From: CAYGTK01 sp964352775
GTDB lineage: Bacteria > Bacteroidota > Bacteroidia > Chitinophagales > CAIOSU01
Length of the DNA: 15,620 nucleotides
Direction: 5' to 3'
Assembly: GCA_964352775.1 (NCBI GenBank)
Contig: CAYGTK010000092.1
Location: forward strand, 1-15,620
Positions 14,980 through 15,620 of the stretch are shown piece by piece. Made by a program: the position numbers and the translations under genes. The notes beneath the pieces are model-generated. The model worked only from the letters and a program-made list of their open reading frames with translations, searched no databases and had not been told where the DNA came from. Position 1 is the first letter of the stretch; each line of letters starts with the position of its first letter.

Positions 14980-15506
14980 CTCTCCCCCAAATACAAGTCT
15001 ACCAAGCCATCGGGTACTTGCACTTTAATGGTCTGCTTTTGGTCGTTCATGTCTAGTATCAGTTCTTCTGATATAGGTATAAGTACTTCTTTTTCTTGAA
15101 TGGTAAGCACGGCCACCCATTGCTCATTGAATTCAAGCACGTCTTTTATTATACCTAGATTTTTATCGTTCTGGTCGTATAGGGTGAAGTCTACCAGGTC
15201 TGACGCTAGCCATTCGTCATCTGCGGGTAGCTCAAAGGCTTGGTCTACCACCTCTTTTTGATGGTATATCGTCTGGTTACGCAGCGCCATAGCATCCTCT
15301 GGGGTATCTACCCCTTCTAGCTTAGCAATGAATACCTCATCGCTAATGGCGCGTAGCTCTTCAATAAAATAGGGTATGGGCTTATCAGCTCTACCAATGA
15401 ACAGACTGTTCAAACTGGTATCTAACAAAAAATGGTGGAACTGAATTTTCAGTCCACCATTTAATTTGTGTGGCTTTAAGCACTTACCAATGGCTATAAA
15501 TTCCAA
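14976..15506 (-). CDS. rimM: Ribosome maturation factor RimM
   Basis: Cytoplasmic 30S assembly factor (176 residues) that binds ribosomal protein S19 and helps mature the 16S rRNA 3' domain. The N-terminal RimM domain opens with FIAIGKCLKPHKLNGGLKI (3-21) and contains EGVDTPEDAMALRNQTIY (about 64-81). A PRC-barrel domain follows (about 97-172) with the typical GIIKDVLEFNEQWVAVL and VLIPISEELI stretches, then PDGLVDLYL. The start appears to be TTG at 15504-15506, since no ATG or GTG occurs in frame between it and the rpsP stop 15 bases upstream. It follows rpsP as in most bacteria. Confidence 0.93.
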   Translation of the reverse strand: MEFIAIGKCLKPHKLNGGLKIQFHHFLLDTSLNSLFIGRADKPIPYFIEELRAISDEVFIAKLEGVDTPEDAMALRNQTIYHQKEVVDQAFELPADDEWLASDLVDFTLYDQNDKNLGIIKDVLEFNEQWVAVLTIQEKEVLIPISEELILDMNDQKQTIKVQVPDGLVDLYLGES

Positions 15507-15521
15507 TGGTACTAGTTGTAT

Positions 15522-15620
15522 TTACTCGCCTTCTTTTTTCTCTTCTTCAGCAGCTGGAGCTTCTTCTGCTGGAGCAGCTTCTTCAGCTACAGGAGCTTCT
15601 TCTACTGCAGTCTCTTCAGC
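15522..15620 (-). CDS. rpsP: Ribosomal protein S16, C-terminal tail only (gene runs out of window)
   Basis: Only the last 32 codons and the TAA are present. They encode a low-complexity tail of Glu, Ala and Pro (for example APAEEAPAAEEEKKEGE). Such a tail follows the conserved S16 core in many Bacteroidota. The core itself lies beyond the window, so the call rests on the tail composition and on the position 15 bases upstream of rimM, the usual rpsP-rimM order. The repeated GAAGAA/GCTCCA units make the stretch prone to length change by slippage. Confidence 0.8.
   Translation of the reverse strand, partial: AEETAVEEAPVAEEAAPAEEAPAAEEEKKEGE

Noticed and set aside
15530..15620. GAAGAA/GCTCCA repeats as a tandem DNA repeat element
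   Set aside because: They are in frame and encode the Glu/Ala/Pro tail of ribosomal protein S16, which explains them.

Overview
This window looks like a chromosomal, mostly housekeeping stretch of a member of the Bacteroidota. The signs are a ribosomal protein S16 with an Ala/Glu/Pro-rich tail just upstream of rimM, a 67K-type SppA, a threonine aldolase/RlmH pair, an NfeD/FloA membrane pair, an HD plus DUF5706 (PycTM) module, and no Shine-Dalgarno-like sequences before most starts. The evidence does not allow a narrower placement. No tRNA, rRNA, CRISPR array, insertion sequence or phage gene is visible.

Layout. (1) 1-3825, plus strand: the 3' part of sppA (signal peptide peptidase), a strong intrinsic terminator, then a sigma-54-dependent regulator with PAS-PAS-GAF-AAA+-Fis-HTH. 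(2) 3827-7227, minus strand: a tight four-gene run of membrane-anchored alpha/beta hydrolase, a two-helix small membrane protein, a secreted or membrane M61 metallopeptidase, and a small membrane protein broken by one frameshift. (3) 7359-7388: a strong plus-strand terminator with no obvious gene before it. (4) 7447-8777, plus strand: an HD-domain phosphohydrolase and a three-helix DUF5706/PycTM protein overlapping by ATGA. Facing them on the minus strand (11596-8762) are rlmH, a threonine aldolase gene and a six-helix class III nucleotide cyclase, whose 3' end overlaps the 3' end of the PycTM gene. (5) 11690-13962, plus strand: a lipocalin-like lipoprotein, an NfeD-like protein, a decayed small membrane gene and floA. 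(6) 13990-14979, plus strand: an uncharacterised, probably beta-propeller protein. Convergent to it on the minus strand are rimM and the 3' end of rpsP.

The most interesting part is region 4. HD and DUF5706 domains are, from what I remember of Bacteroidota, usually fused in one protein. DUF5706 is the transmembrane effector fold of Pycsar (pyrimidine cyclase system for antiphage resistance). Here the two domains are split and sit tail to tail with a membrane cyclase whose base-recognition and transition-state positions are all non-standard. A plausible but unproven reading is a cyclic-nucleotide circuit in which the cyclase makes a signal, the PycTM protein responds at the membrane and the HD protein degrades the signal. 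The surroundings are housekeeping genes rather than a defence island, so a general signalling role is at least as likely as antiphage defence.

Two stretches that look empty are in fact broken genes. At 3827-4185 a small membrane protein continues in a second frame right up to the stop of the sigma-54 regulator. At 12607-12969 a small membrane protein with two in-frame stops and two frame changes fills the gap between nfeD and floA.
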